Source: Neoarius graeffei (Eukaryota > Chordata > Actinopteri > Siluriformes > Ariidae). From it: a stretch of 64,000 nucleotides of DNA. The stretch is from the NCBI RefSeq assembly GCF_027579695.1, contig NC_083577.1, positions 31,609,198 to 31,673,197 of the forward strand, given 5' to 3'. A program made the position numbers and the translations under genes. The notes beneath the pieces were generated by a model. The model saw only the letters and a list, made by a program, of their open reading frames with translations. It was not told the DNA's origin and searched no databases. This document shows positions 30,732 through 41,254 of this stretch, piece by piece (the first letter of the stretch is position 1; each line of letters opens with the position of its first letter).

Positions 30732-31838
30732 TAATAGCCAATCAAAACAGTTTTTACAAAGACAGCCACATTCTTTTTTTTAAGTCACTCGTTCATTTTA
30801 TTTGTTTGTTTGTTTGTTTGTTCAGTAAAAACCCAAACATTTGTTGAATTTATTTTATTTCCTCACGTCGCACCTTAATGACGTCAGCGCGCGGTATTTT
30901 TCCCTTCGTGGTTTGTTCCTTCTCTCTCGCCATAGTAAGACACTCACATCCGCTTGTTCTGACCCACTGGAGGTAGCGTCACAGTGCTGTTAGCCAATCA
31001 GAGGTAACACTTTACATGTCATGAATATTAATGATAAGACCCGCCCCCACCCTCTACCCTTCCCCGCCCCCTGCTTCTCATTAGCAAAACGACGCACTGG
31101 GAAAAGCGCTGAAATGGGGCTTTCTCCCAGGAGGCTATATCTACGTGCCAAGGGTTCATTTCGAGAAAGGCTGCGGATATAACATCTGGAAACCTCCAGG
31201 AGCCCATTTAAAGCATCAACAAACCACCATGCCATGGGTCCTTTAAAGATCTTCAGTTTCTCCTGTAGCGGTTTCAAGGCAGTTTTGAGCTTCTCCTGAA
31301 ATAAATTAACACACTCCATGGAGACTGTGTTTTAGATATTACTTTCACTCAGATAAACTAAATTGATTGCAAATTGTCATAATTATGAACAACAGCATTT
31401 GTTCACATGTGACCCATGAGTTCATATGTCCATTTTACCTTACAGTCTGTTACTGCCTCATCAATGGCACAGAATTTGTGGTTGGTGTGTTTTCTTGAAG
31501 TCTGACACACCACACACACCAGCTTGTTGATGATCCAGACAGAAGAGTTTGAGTTTCTCACTGTGCAGACTGCAGACTGTTTCAGACCCTGATGAAGATC
31601 TCTGACTTCTCTCCTGTAAGAAAATCTCACACAGGTTCTTTAAGGCCAGGTTTATGGGAGGATACGCCACAGATGACTGCCTCCTACAAAGAGGACATTC
31701 TCTGGATCCTTTGGTCTCCCAGACCTGCTGCAAACACACTTTACACACACTGTGACTGTAGTGCAGAAGAACAGGATCCTTGAAGATTTCACTGCACACA
31801 ATACAGGAGAAATCCTCCTCTGAAAACTTAGAAGCCAT

Positions 31839-32085
31839 TTTATTTCGCTGCTACTGTTGCTCTCTCCAGTCTGAATGCTCAGAGTTTCACTGTCAGAATC
31901 AGATTTAGAATCAGAATTGTGTTTATTGCTAAGTACATTCTCACAAGGAATTTGGAATTTACCAGGAATTTGCTTTGGTGTTTGGTGCTTGAACAGTTAA
32001 AATAAAAAAGAAAATTAGTAAAGACACAAAAGTAGAAATATAAAGAGAATAAAAATATGGAGAAATCTAAAATATACAATTAAAA
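31839..32085 (-). repeat. 5' flank shared by the two TRIM copies (pseudogene side)
   Basis: This is the reverse complement of about 46720-46965, the sequence directly upstream of the intact TRIM start codon. It includes AGAATCAGA-type repeats and GTGTTTATTGC, typical of the 3' tail of a fish interspersed repeat. It shows that the duplication included upstream sequence. Bases 32086-32330 are unassigned. Confidence 0.8.
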
Positions 32086-32330
32086 AATAAATAAACATAT
32101 ATAAAGAGTATGTGAAATGGATGATTTACAGGTAAATGTCCAAGCTGTACACTGTGTGCTGGAATGTGCAATAAATGGTCACAGAATGAAGATGGCATGA
32201 CATTGTCATGAAATGTGCAAAAAGCAGTCCAGAGGGGAAGTGCATTAATGTGATGCACTGGGAGTGTGTGTGAGTTCAGAGTCAGTGGGGGGCTCTGACC
32301 TTGTTGATGAGGCCCACCACAGTGGGGAAA

Positions 32331-32450
32331 AAGCTGCCCTTATGGTGTGAGGTTTTGGTTCTCAGGACTGCAACCTCCTACAAGAACAGTGTTCTGCATG
32401 AATGCAGTATCAGTCCTTAGAACCAAAACCTCATGCCATAAGGGCAGCTT
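32331..32450. repeat. Hairpin repeat with 40-bp arms
   Basis: AAGCTGCCCTTATGG begins the left arm (32331-32370). The right arm (32411-32450) is its reverse complement, with about two mismatches and a 40-base loop. No ORF is seen. It may be a foldback element or a local inversion of a LINE 3' end. Confidence 0.8.
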
Positions 32451-32472
32451 CCCCAATTCATTTTTAATTGTC

Positions 32473-32852
32473 TCATCTCATTATCTCATCTCATTCATTA
32501 TCTCTAGCCGCTTTATCCTGTTCTACAGGGTCACAGGCAAGCTGGAGCCTATCCCAGCTGACTACAGGTGAAAGGCGGGGTACACCCTGGACAAGTCACC
32601 AGGTCATCACAGGGCTGACACATACAACCATTCACACTCACATTCACACCTACGGTCAATTTAGAGTCACCAGTTAACCTAACCTGCATGTCTTTGGACT
32701 GTGGGGAAAACCGGAGCACCCAGAGGAAACCCACACGGACATGGGGAGAACATGCAAACTCCGCACAGAAAGGCCCTCGCCGGCCACAGGGCTCGAACCC
32801 GGACCTTCTTGCTGTGAGGCAACAGCGCTAACCACTACACCACTGTGCCGCC
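32473..32852 (-). mobile_element. tRNA-derived SINE, minus strand
   Basis: Full-length copy in reverse. The head (GGGCGGCACAGTGGTGTAGT when read on the minus strand) is at the right end and the B box (GGGTTCGAGCCC type) is near 32795. The target duplication CATTTTTAATTGT is at about 32459-32472 and 32853-32865. The TCTCATCTCATT tail repeats are at the left. Confidence 0.9.
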
Positions 32853-32871
32853 CATTTTTAATTGTATACTT

Positions 32872-34347
32872 TACAGGTGCTGATCATATAATTAGAATAT
32901 CATGAAAAAGTTGAATTCCATTCAAAAAGTGAAACTTGTATAATGTATACATTCATTACACACAGACTGATATATTTCAAATGTTTATTTCTTCTAATTT
33001 TGATGATTATAACTGATAACTAATGAAAATCCCAAATTCAGTATCTCAGAAAATTAGAATATTACTTAAGACCAACACAAAAAAAGGATTTTTAGAAATG
33101 TTGGCCAACTGAAAAGTATGAACATGAAAAGTATGAGCATGTACAGCACTCAATACTTAGTTGGGGCTCCTTTTGCCTGAATTACTGCAGCAATGTGGCG
33201 TGGCATGGAGTCGATCAGTCTGTGGCACTGCTCAGGTGTTATGAGAGCCCAGGTTGCTCTGATAGTGGCCTTCAGCTCTTCTGCATTGTTGGGTCTGGCG
33301 TATCGCATCTTCCTCTTCACAATACCCCATAGATTTTCTATGGGGTTAAGGTCAGGCGAGTTTGCTGGCCAATTAAGAACAGGGATACAATGGTCCTTAA
33401 ACCAGGTACTGGTAGCTTTGGCACTGTGTGCAGGTGCCAAGTCCTGTTGGAAAATGAAATCTGCATCTCCATAAAGTTGGTCAGCAGTAGGAAGCATGAA
33501 GTGCTCTAAAACTTCCTGGTAGACAGCTGCGTTGACCTTGGACCTCAGAAAACACAGTAGACCAACACCAGCAGATGACATGGCACCCCAAACCATCACT
33601 GACTGTGGAAACTTTACACTGGACCTCAAGCAATGTGGATTCTGTGCCTCTCCTCTCTTCCTCCAAACTCTGGGACCTTGATTTCCAAAGGAAATGCAAA
33701 ATTTACTTTCATCAGAGAACATAACTTTGGACCACTCAGGAGCAGTCCAGTCCTTTTTGTCTTTAGCCCAGGCGAGACGCTTCTGATGCTGTCTCTTGTT
33801 CAAGAGTGGCTTGACACAAGGAATGCGACAGCTGAAACCCATGTCTTGCATACATCTGTGCGTGGTGGTTCTTGAAGCACTGACTCCAGCTGCAGTCCAC
33901 TCTTTGTGAATCTCCCCCACATTTTTGAATAGGTTTTGTTTCACAATCCTCTCCAGGGTGCAGTTATCCCTATTGCTTGTACACTTTTTTCTACCACATT
34001 TTTTCCTTCCCTTCACCTCTCTATTAATGTGCTTGGACACAGAGCTCTGTGAACAGCCATCCTCTTTAGCAATGACCTTTTGTGTCTTGCCCTCCTTGTG
34101 CAAGGTGTCAATGGTCGTCTTTTGGACAACTGTCAAGTCAGCAGTCTTCCCCATGATTGTGTAGCCTACAGAACTAGACTGAGAGACCATTTAAAGGCCT
34201 TTGCAGGTGTTTTGAGTTAATTAGCTGATTAGAGTGTGGCACCAGGTGTCTTCAATATTGAACCTTTTCGCAATATTCTAATTTTCTGAGATACTGAATT
34301 TGGGGTTTTCAGTAGTTGTCAGTTATAATCATCAAAATTAAAAGAAA
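32872..34347 (-). mobile_element. Tc1-like transposon with intact transposase, right end lost
   Basis: The left end is TA then CAGGTGCTGATCAT, with a long TIR region running to about 33060. The right TIR matches inward from TCTCAGAAAATTAGAATATT (near 34280) out to AAAGAAA at 34347. The outermost part, about 120 bases, is replaced by Rex3 sequence. The missing end was not found beyond the Rex3 copy. Confidence 0.88.
33150..34154 (-). CDS. Tc1-like transposase (DD34E), intact
   Basis: 334 codons from the Met at 34154 (MGKTADLTVVQ), which I prefer to the upstream Met at 34190 because family proteins start this way. The N-terminal paired-like helix-turn-helix includes GCSQSSVSKHIN. The catalytic residues are Asp in VMFSDESKF, Asp in IFQQDLAPAHS and Glu in SPDLNPIENLWG, with 34 residues between the last two. 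No stops or frameshifts. The protein would act in the nucleus on the TIRs, but this copy lacks one full TIR and cannot move by itself. Confidence 0.9.
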   Translation of the reverse strand: MGKTADLTVVQKTTIDTLHKEGKTQKVIAKEDGCSQSSVSKHINREVKGRKKCGRKKCTSNRDNCTLERIVKQNLFKNVGEIHKEWTAAGVSASRTTTHRCMQDMGFSCRIPCVKPLLNKRQHQKRLAWAKDKKDWTAPEWSKVMFSDESKFCISFGNQGPRVWRKRGEAQNPHCLRSSVKFPQSVMVWGAMSSAGVGLLCFLRSKVNAAVYQEVLEHFMLPTADQLYGDADFIFQQDLAPAHSAKATSTWFKDHCIPVLNWPANSPDLNPIENLWGIVKRKMRYARPNNAEELKATIRATWALITPEQCHRLIDSMPRHIAAVIQAKGAPTKY

Positions 34348-37300
34348 GCTTGTCTCGTCTTCATCCACTTTATCCAGGGCCGGGTCGCGGAGGCAGCAGT
34401 CTGAGCATGGAAGCCCAAACTTCCCTTTCCCCAGACACCTCGGCCAGCTCCTTGGGAAGAACACCGAGGCATTCCCAGGCCAGCGTGTCCTGGGTCTTCC
34501 CCGGGGCCTCCTCCCGGGGGGACATGCCTGGAACACCTCCCCAGGGAGGCATCCAGGAGGCATCCGAAAGAGATGCCCGAGCCACCTCAGCTGATTCCTC
34601 TCGATGTGGAGGAGCAGCGGCTCTACTCCGAGCTCCTCCCGAGTGACTGTGCTTCTCACCCTATCTCTAAGGGAGCACCCAGCCACCCTGCGAAGGAAAC
34701 TCATTTCGGCCGCTTGCATCCGCGATCTTGTTCTTTTGGTCATTACCCAAAGCTCATGACTATAGGTGAGAGTCGGAACGTAGATTGACCGGTAAATCGA
34801 GAGCTTCGCCTTTTGGCTCAGCTCCTTCTTCACCACGACGGACCGGTAAAGTGACTGCATCACTGTGGAGGCTGCACCGATCCGCCTGTCGATCTCACGC
34901 TCCATCCTTCCCTCACTCGTGAACAAGATCCCGAGATACTTAAACTCTTCCACTTGAGGCAGGACTTCTCCACCAACCTGGAGAGGGCAAGCCACCCTTT
35001 TCCGGTCGAGAACCATGGCCTCGGACTTGGAGGTGCTGATTCTCATCCCAGCCGCTTCACACTCGACTGCAAACCTCCCCAGTGCATGCTGAAGGTCCTG
35101 GTTTGAAGAAGCCAACAGGACAACATCATCCACAAAAAGCAGAGATGAAATCTTGTGGCTCCCAAACAGGATTCCTTCCGGCCCCTGGCTGCACCTAGAA
35201 ATTCTGTCCATAAAAATTATGAACAGAACCGGTGACAAAGGGCAGCCCTGCTGGAGTCCAACATGCACTGGGAACAGGTCTGACTTACTGCCGGCAATGC
35301 GAATCAGACTCCTGCTATGTTCGTACAGGGACTAGACAGCCCTTAGCAAAGAGCCCCGAACCCCATACTCCCGAAGTACCCCCCACGGAATACCATGAGG
35401 GACATGGTCGAATGCCTTCTCCAGATCCATAAAGCACATGTGGACTGGTTGGGCAAACTCCCATGAACCCTCGAGCACCCTATGAAGGGTATAGAGCTGG
35501 TCCAGTGTTCCGCGACCAGGACGAAAACCGCATTGTTCCTCCTGGATCCGAGGTTCGACTATTGGTCGAATTCTCCTCTCCAGTACCCTGGAGTAAACTT
35601 TCCCTGGGAGGCTGAGAAGTGTGATTCCCCTATAATTGGAGCACACTCTCCGGTCCCCTTTCTTAAAAAGAGGGACCACCACCCCAGTCTGCCACTCCAG
35701 AGGCACTGTCCCCGACTGCCACGCAATGCTGCAGAGGTGTGTCAGCCAAGACAGCCCCACAACATCCAGAGACTTGAGATACTTAGGGCGGATCTCATCC
35801 ACCCCCAGTGCCTTGCCACTGAGGAGCTTGAAAACCACCTCAGTGACTTTGGCTTGGGTAATGGATGAGTCCACCTCTGAGTCATCAGCATCCACTTCCT
35901 CAATGGAAGACGTGATGGTGGGATTGAGGAGATCCTCGAAGTATTCCTTCCACCACCCGACAATGTCCCCAGTCAAGGTCAACAGCTCCCCACCCGCACT
36001 GTAAACAGTGTTGGCAGAGTACTGCTTCCCCCTCCTGAGGCGCCAGACAGTTTGCCAGAATTTCTTAGAGGCCGACTGATAGTCTTCCTCCATGGCCTCA
36101 CCGAACTCCTCCCAGTTCCAAGTTTTTGCTTCCGCAACTGCCCGAGCTGCGGCACGCCTGGCCTGCCGATACCCGTCAGCTGCCTCTGGAGTCCCGGAGG
36201 CCAACATGGCCCAATAGGACTCCTTCTTCAGCTTGACAGCATCCCTTACTTCCAGTGTCCACCACCGGGTTCGGGGATTCCCGCCACGACAGGCACCGGA
36301 GACCTTGCGGCTACAGCTCTGAACAGCTGCATCTACAATGGAGGTAGAGAACATGGCCCACTCAGACTCAATGTCCCCCGCCTCCCTTGGAAGCTGGGAG
36401 AAGCTCTCCCAGAGGTGGGAGTTAAAGACCTCCCCAACAGAGTGCTCGCCAGACGGTCCCAGCAGACCCTCACCATACATTTGGGCCTGCCAGGTCTGTC
36501 CGGCTTCCTCCTCCACCAGCAGATCCAACTCACCACCAGGTGGTGATCAGTTGACAGCTCAGCCCCTCTCTTCACTTGAGTGTCCAAGACATAGGGCCGG
36601 AGATCAGATGAAACGACAACAAAGTCGATCATCGACCTCCAACCTAAGGTGTCCTGGTGCCATGTGCACTTATGGACACCCCTATGCTCAAACATGGTGT
36701 TCGTTATGGACAAACCGTGACTAGCACAGAAGTCCAATAACAAAACACCACATGGGTTCAGATTGAGGAGGCCGTTCTTCCCATTCACGCCCCTCCAGGT
36801 GTCATTGTCATCGCCCACGTGAGCATTGAAGTCCCCAGTAGAACAATGGAGTCCCCAGTCTGAGCACCTCTCAGTACCTCTCCCAGGGACTCCAAGAAGG
36901 CCGGATACTCTATACTGCTATTCAGCCTGTAGGCACAAACAACAGCAAGAGCCCTCTCCCCGACCCGAAGGTGCAGAGAGGCGACCCTCTCGTTCTCTGG
37001 GGTAAACTCCAACACATGATGGCTGAGCTGGGGAGCTATAAGCAAGCCCACACCAGCCCACCGCCGCTCACCATGGGCGACTCCAGAGAAGTAGAGAGTC
37101 CAGCCCCTCTCGAGGAGCTGGGATCCGGAGCCCAAGCTGTGCATGGAGGTGAGCCCGACTATCTCTAGCTGGTACCTGTCAACCTCCCGCACAAGCTCAG
37201 GCTCTTTCCCCCCCAGCAAAGTGACATTCCATGTTCCAACAGCTAGCCGCTGTGTTCAGGGATCAGGTCGTCGAGGCCCCTGCCTTCGACTGCCACCTAA

Positions 37301-37368
37301 TCCACACTGCACCAGCCCCCTACAGCTACCTCTGTGGGTGGTGAACCCACAGGAGGTCGGGCCCACAA
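34348..37368 (-). mobile_element. Rex3: Rex3, 5'-truncated and broken copy
   Basis: Second Rex3 copy, about 90% similar to the first by eye. The 3' tail (CTTGTCTCGTCT) abuts the Tc1 TIR at 34347. The 5' end is cut at about 37368, after GGTCGGGCCCAC. No target duplication was found: the left flank is Tc1 and the right flank is an unrelated LINE, so a deletion may have accompanied insertion or followed it. Confidence 0.9.
34370..37219 (-). pseudogene. Rex3: Rex3 endonuclease/RT, frameshifted
   Basis: Four minus-strand pieces make up the ORF: 37219-36785 (endonuclease start), 36818-36333 (endonuclease end), 36528-35332 (linker and RT fingers) and 35268-34370 (RT palm and C-terminus). The frame changes near 36830, 36440 and 35335, the last at a stop in place of Arg. 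A deletion near 34480 removes part of the C-terminal [13 protein letters not shown] segment. The catalytic FADD reads FVDD here. Confidence 0.9.
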
Positions 37369-37976
37369 CTGCACGTATTCCACGTTGCAGTTGGAATATT
37401 CTTTGATTTAAAGAAAGCATTTGATACAATAAATCATGACAAATTAATAAAAAACTGGAATGATATGGCATCAGGGGTATAGTTTTAAACTGGGTTAAAA
37501 GCTACTTAAGTAACAGGAGACAGTTTGTGAAGCTGGGAGATTGTTCTTCCTCATGTTTGGACATAACTTGTGGTCTTCCCCAGGGGTCAGTGTTAGGACC
37601 AAAGTTTTTTATATTATATATCAACGACATATGTAGTGTATCCAGGGGCGATTCTAGCATCTGATCTTTGGGGGTGCTTAGCCCCCAGAGCTGACAGAGG
37701 CACCTGGCTTGAACGACAGTGTTTCCATGTTTATTCCGCATTTAGACTAGACTTAACTAGACAAGAAGACTAGACTAGACAAGACTAAACTTATGCAATG
37801 TTTTAACAGAAGCTGACCCAATAAACTATGATATCTACACATTTACAACCACTGACACAAATATTTACGTGATATTTTTAACTAAACAAGACCTACTACT
37901 GCATTTGTAATGTTGGAGCTATTCATTTTGAACAGTGGTAATTGTTAATTAATGTGTTATTGTGTATTGTGTAATA

Positions 37977-39535
37977 CAGGGAGTGCAGAATTATTAGGCA
38001 AGTTGTATTTTTGAGGATTAGTTTTATTATTGAAAAACAACTATGTTCTTGATGAACCCAAAAGACTCATAAATATCAAAGCTGAGTATTTTTGGAAGTT
38101 GGAGTAGGGCTTTCTTAGTTTTAGCTATCTTAGGAGGATATCTGTGTGTGCAGGTGACTATAACTGTGCATAATTATTAGGCAACTTAACAAAAAACAAA
38201 CCTATACTCATTTCACTCATTTATTTTCACCAGGGAAACCAATATAACAACTCAACATTCACTAATATACATTGCTGGCATTCAAAAAAAAAAAAACAAA
38301 TCAGTGACTAATATAGCCGCCTTTCTTTACAAGGACACTCAAAAGCCTGCCATCCATGGATTCGGTCAGTGGTTTGATCTGTTTGCGATCAACATTGCGT
38401 GCAGCAGCAACCACAGCCTCCCAGACACTGTTCAGAGATGTGTACTGTTTCCCCTCCTTGTAGATCTCACATTTGATGAGGGACCACAGGTTTTCTATGG
38501 GGTTCAGATCAGGTGAACAAGGAGGCCACGTCATTAATCTTTCTTCCTTTAGACCCTTTCTGGCCAGCCATGCTGTAGAGTACTTGGATGCGTGTGATGG
38601 AGCATTGTCCTGCATGAAAATCATGTTTTTCTTGAAGGATGCTGACTTCTTCCTGTACCACTGCTTGAAGAAGGTGTCTTCCAAAAACTGACAATAGGAC
38701 TGGGAGTTGAGCTTGACGCCATCCTCAACCCGAAAAGGTCCCACAAGCTCATCTTTGATGATACCAGCCCATACCAGTACCCCACCTCCACCTTGGTGGT
38801 GTCTGAGTCGGACTGGAGCTCTCTGCCCTTTGCTGATCCAGCCACGAGCCCATCCATCTGGCCCATCAAGACTCACTCTCATTTCATCTGTCCATAAGAC
38901 CTTAGAAAAATCAGTCTTGTGATACTTCTTGGCCCAGTCTTGACGTTTCATCTTGTGTGTCTTGTTCAGTGGTGGTCGTTTTTCAGCCTTTGTTACCTTG
39001 GCCGTGTCCCTGAGTATTGCACACCTTGTGCTTTTTGACACTCCAGTGATGTTGCAGCTCTGAAATATGGCAAAACTGGTGGCGAGTGGCATCTTGGCAG
39101 CTTCACGCTTGACTTTCCTCAGTTCACGGGCAGTTAGTTTGTGCCTTTTTTTTTCAACGCGCTTCTTGCGACCCTGTTGACTATTTTGAATGAAGCGCTT
39201 GATTGTTCGATGGTCACGCTTCAAAAGCTGGGCAATTTTAAGAGTGCTCCATCCCTTTGCAATATATGTCACTATTTTTGACTTTTCTGAGTCCGTCAAA
39301 TCCCTCTTCTGACCCATTTTGCCAAAGGAAAGGAAGTTGCCTAATAATTTTGCACACCTGATATAGGGTGTTGATGTCATTAGACCACACCCCTTTTCAT
39401 TACAGAGATGCACATCACCTGGTATGCTTAATTGGTAGGAGGCTTTCAAGCCTATGCAGCTTGGAGTAGGCCAACATGCATAGAGAGGGTAATGTGGTCA
39501 ACATACTCATTTGCCTAATAATTCTGCACTCCCTG
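37977..39535 (-). mobile_element. Complete Tc1-like transposon of the DD37E type
   Basis: The TIRs are a perfect 25 bp beginning CAGGGAGTGCAGAATTATTA on each side. The flanking TA is at 37975-37976 and 39536-39537. Inner repeats related to the TIR (TGCATAATTATTAGGCAACT at 38167-38186 and its inverse at 39335-39354) give an IR/DR layout as in Sleeping Beauty-type elements. It holds one intact transposase gene and looks potentially autonomous. Confidence 0.93.
38301..39317 (-). CDS. Tc1-like DD37E transposase, intact
   Basis: 338 codons from MGQKRDLTDSEK at 39317. The frame is open upstream to 39449, but those 44 residues overlap the inner repeat and are unlikely to be used. Helix-turn-helix: GWSTLKIAQLLKRDHRTIKR. 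A basic GRKKRVEKKRHK stretch could be a nuclear signal. Catalytic residues: Asp in VLWTDEMRV, Asp in IFMQDNAPSH and Glu in SPDLNPIENLW. I count 37 residues between the second Asp and the Glu, unlike the 34 in the other Tc1 copies here. All features for activity are present. Confidence 0.92.
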   Translation of the reverse strand: MGQKRDLTDSEKSKIVTYIAKGWSTLKIAQLLKRDHRTIKRFIQNSQQGRKKRVEKKRHKLTARELRKVKREAAKMPLATSFAIFQSCNITGVSKSTRCAILRDTAKVTKAEKRPPLNKTHKMKRQDWAKKYHKTDFSKVLWTDEMRVSLDGPDGWARGWISKGQRAPVRLRHHQGGGGVLVWAGIIKDELVGPFRVEDGVKLNSQSYCQFLEDTFFKQWYRKKSASFKKNMIFMQDNAPSHASKYSTAWLARKGLKEERLMTWPPCSPDLNPIENLWSLIKCEIYKEGKQYTSLNSVWEAVVAAARNVDRKQIKPLTESMDGRLLSVLVKKGGYISH

Positions 39536-41254
39536 TAATAGTGAGTGTGTATTATTATGATTTTACATTAGTTTATATTAGTAAACGCTATGTTACATTA
39601 AATAAAATTGACTAACACACGGTGGTCTAGCACCGTAGCACTTGTACAGCTCTGCACAAAAGTATCTCAATATGGATGATAAATGTCGTTTTTATCATTC
39701 TGTTCATAGACCAGGGAACATCAATATTGCATTATGCATATTATTGTGTTGTGTTTAACAATTGTAACTCCAGTCCGTACCTTCACATCTCGCTATGCCA
39801 GTAATACTCAGGTGCTACTTCCAGTTCCTCATCGGCGTGGAATCCAGTTAAAAAACCACCATGTCGTAGCAAGCACTCGCGCGGACAGGCAACCCAATCA
39901 GAGGGGATGCAAGGAGGAGAGGTATTTTACTGCTCATAGAACTATCACGTAACAGGTGAATTCAAGAACACACACACGCCCGCGCACACATTCATTGCGC
40001 AGTGCGCAAGGGCACTTATTTCTGAAAATTACGTACAAAAGCAGTGTTTTTGAGGGTGCTGAGCTAGGGGGTGCTGAGCTTGTTTTGGGGGGTGCTTGAG
40101 CACCCCCCAAAATAGGCTAAACACGCCCCTGAGTGTATCTAAAGTAATGAAGCTTGTCTTGTTTGCTGACGATACAAATATCCTCTTTTCTGGTGATAAT
40201 TTAATGGAACTATTGCAGGAGATCACAACAGAAATAAGTAAATTAATAATATGGTTCAACAGTAACAAATTATCATTAAACTTGAACAAATCCAAAGTAA
40301 TATTATTTGGTAACAACAAAACAAACACAGAAATAAATATTCAAATATAGATGGGGTTATTATAGAAAGAGTTAAGGAAATCAAATTTCTTGGAACAACT
40401 ATTGATGAAGAACTCACTTGGAAACCACATATAAAAAACATACAATCCAAAGTATCAAGAAGTATTGCAATATTAAACAAAGTCAAACAGTTTCTAGATC
40501 ACAATTCACTCCGGATTCTTTACTGTTCCCTAGTTTCACCTTATTTAAGTTACTGTGCAGAGGTATGGGGCAATAATGACAAAAATACAATACATTCATG
40601 ATTCATTCTCCAAAAAAGAGCAATAAGGATTATACACAAGGCTGGTTATTGGGATCATACAAATACATTATTCTTACAGTCAGAAATACTGAAATTTGCA
40701 GATCTGGTGGACTATCAAACAGCACAAATATTATTCAAAGCAAACAATAATCAACTACCACATAATATTCAAAAACTGTTCACTGAAAGAGATGGGAGTT
40801 ATAATTTAATTTATGTGACAAGAGTAAGAATAATTTAAGCTTGTTTAATGGTTTGATCTGGCCCAAGCAATGAGGGCAAAAGATACCCTAACCATGTAGC
40901 CTATGTAACTAAGATACATTAACAATCTGGCATTCGTTACACCTACACAAAAAAAAAAAAATTCTGGAGAAAAAAAAAATCTGTGCTGCTTCAAAAATGT
41001 AAATTGAACAGCTTGATGAAAGTGCACCGGTGGTGTAGTGGTTAGCGCTATCACCTCACAGCAAGAAGGTCTGGGTTCGAGCCCTGTGGCCGGCGAGGGC
41101 CTTTCTATGCGGAGTTTGCATGTTTTCCCCGTGTCCGCGTGGGTTTCCTCCGGGTGCTCCGGTTTCCCCCAAAGACATGCAGGTTAGGTTAACTGGTGAC
41201 TCTAAATTGACCGTAGGTGTGAATGTGAGTGTGAATGGTTGTCTGTGTCTATAT

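Larger units (their letters stand above)
29654..31242 (+). mobile_element. Kolobok-like element (TTAA target) in TRIM exon 2
   Basis: The 15-bp TIR is AGGTCCCATGGCATG at 29654-29668 and its inverted partner at 31228-31242 (one mismatch). TTAA flanks both ends (29650-29653 and 31243-31246). Removing the element and one TTAA restores an exon of exactly 96 bases, equal to the intact paralogue. TTAA followed by AGG matches my memory of Kolobok/T2 family ends, and the element carries a THAP-domain ORF, also reported for Kolobok. piggyBac also uses TTAA and is the main alternative. No DDE transposase is present. Confidence 0.75.
21191..31838 (-). pseudogene. TRIM family pseudogene (RING, B-box, coiled coil, B30.2)
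   Basis: A decayed paralogue of the intact gene at 46966-49399, in the opposite orientation. Coding exons are 31838-31439, 31295-31247 plus 29653-29607, 29518-29290, 29161-29139, 29052-28934, and 28638-28213 plus 21304-21191. Exons 2, 4 and 5 keep the exact lengths of the intact copy (96, 23 and 119). Damage: the third RING zinc Cys is Tyr (LLHYSHSVC), exon 1 carries a 1-base insertion in the B-box, and exon 3 has a CGA-to-TGA stop near 29450 and a 2-base deletion. Exon 2 is split by a Kolobok-like element and exon 6 by a Tc1 element. Splice sites are still recognisable. Ubiquitin-ligase activity is not possible. Confidence 0.92.
37643..40131. mobile_element. Non-autonomous hAT element with 8-bp target duplication
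   Basis: The termini are CAGGGGCG at 37643-37650 and CGCCCCTG at 40124-40131. The duplication AGTGTATC is at 37635-37642 and 40132-40139. Subterminal GGGGGTGCTTAGCCCCC and GGTGCTTGAGCACCCCCC sequences are hairpin-like. The element's own interior is about 930 bp without transposase; the remainder is a nested Tc1 element. Insertion split a LINE RT between two codons of a continuous frame. Confidence 0.9.
37369..40838 (+). mobile_element. Jockey/CR1-group LINE fragment split by a hAT element
   Basis: RT coding on the plus strand: IFFDLKKAFDTINHDKL near 37400, SYLSNRRQFVKLGDCSS near 37510 and [10 protein letters not shown] near 37577 (frames change near 37470). Reading stops at 37642, where the hAT begins, and resumes at 40140 with LVLFADDTNILF, the catalytic motif, near 40155. 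The thumb region continues to about 40800. Both ends are truncated. The exact family is not recognised. Confidence 0.82.

Noticed and set aside
31461-31838. TRIM RING exon of the minus copy as a working short gene
   Set aside because: The ORF ends by frameshift in the B-box, a RING zinc ligand is lost, and later exons carry a stop and insertions.
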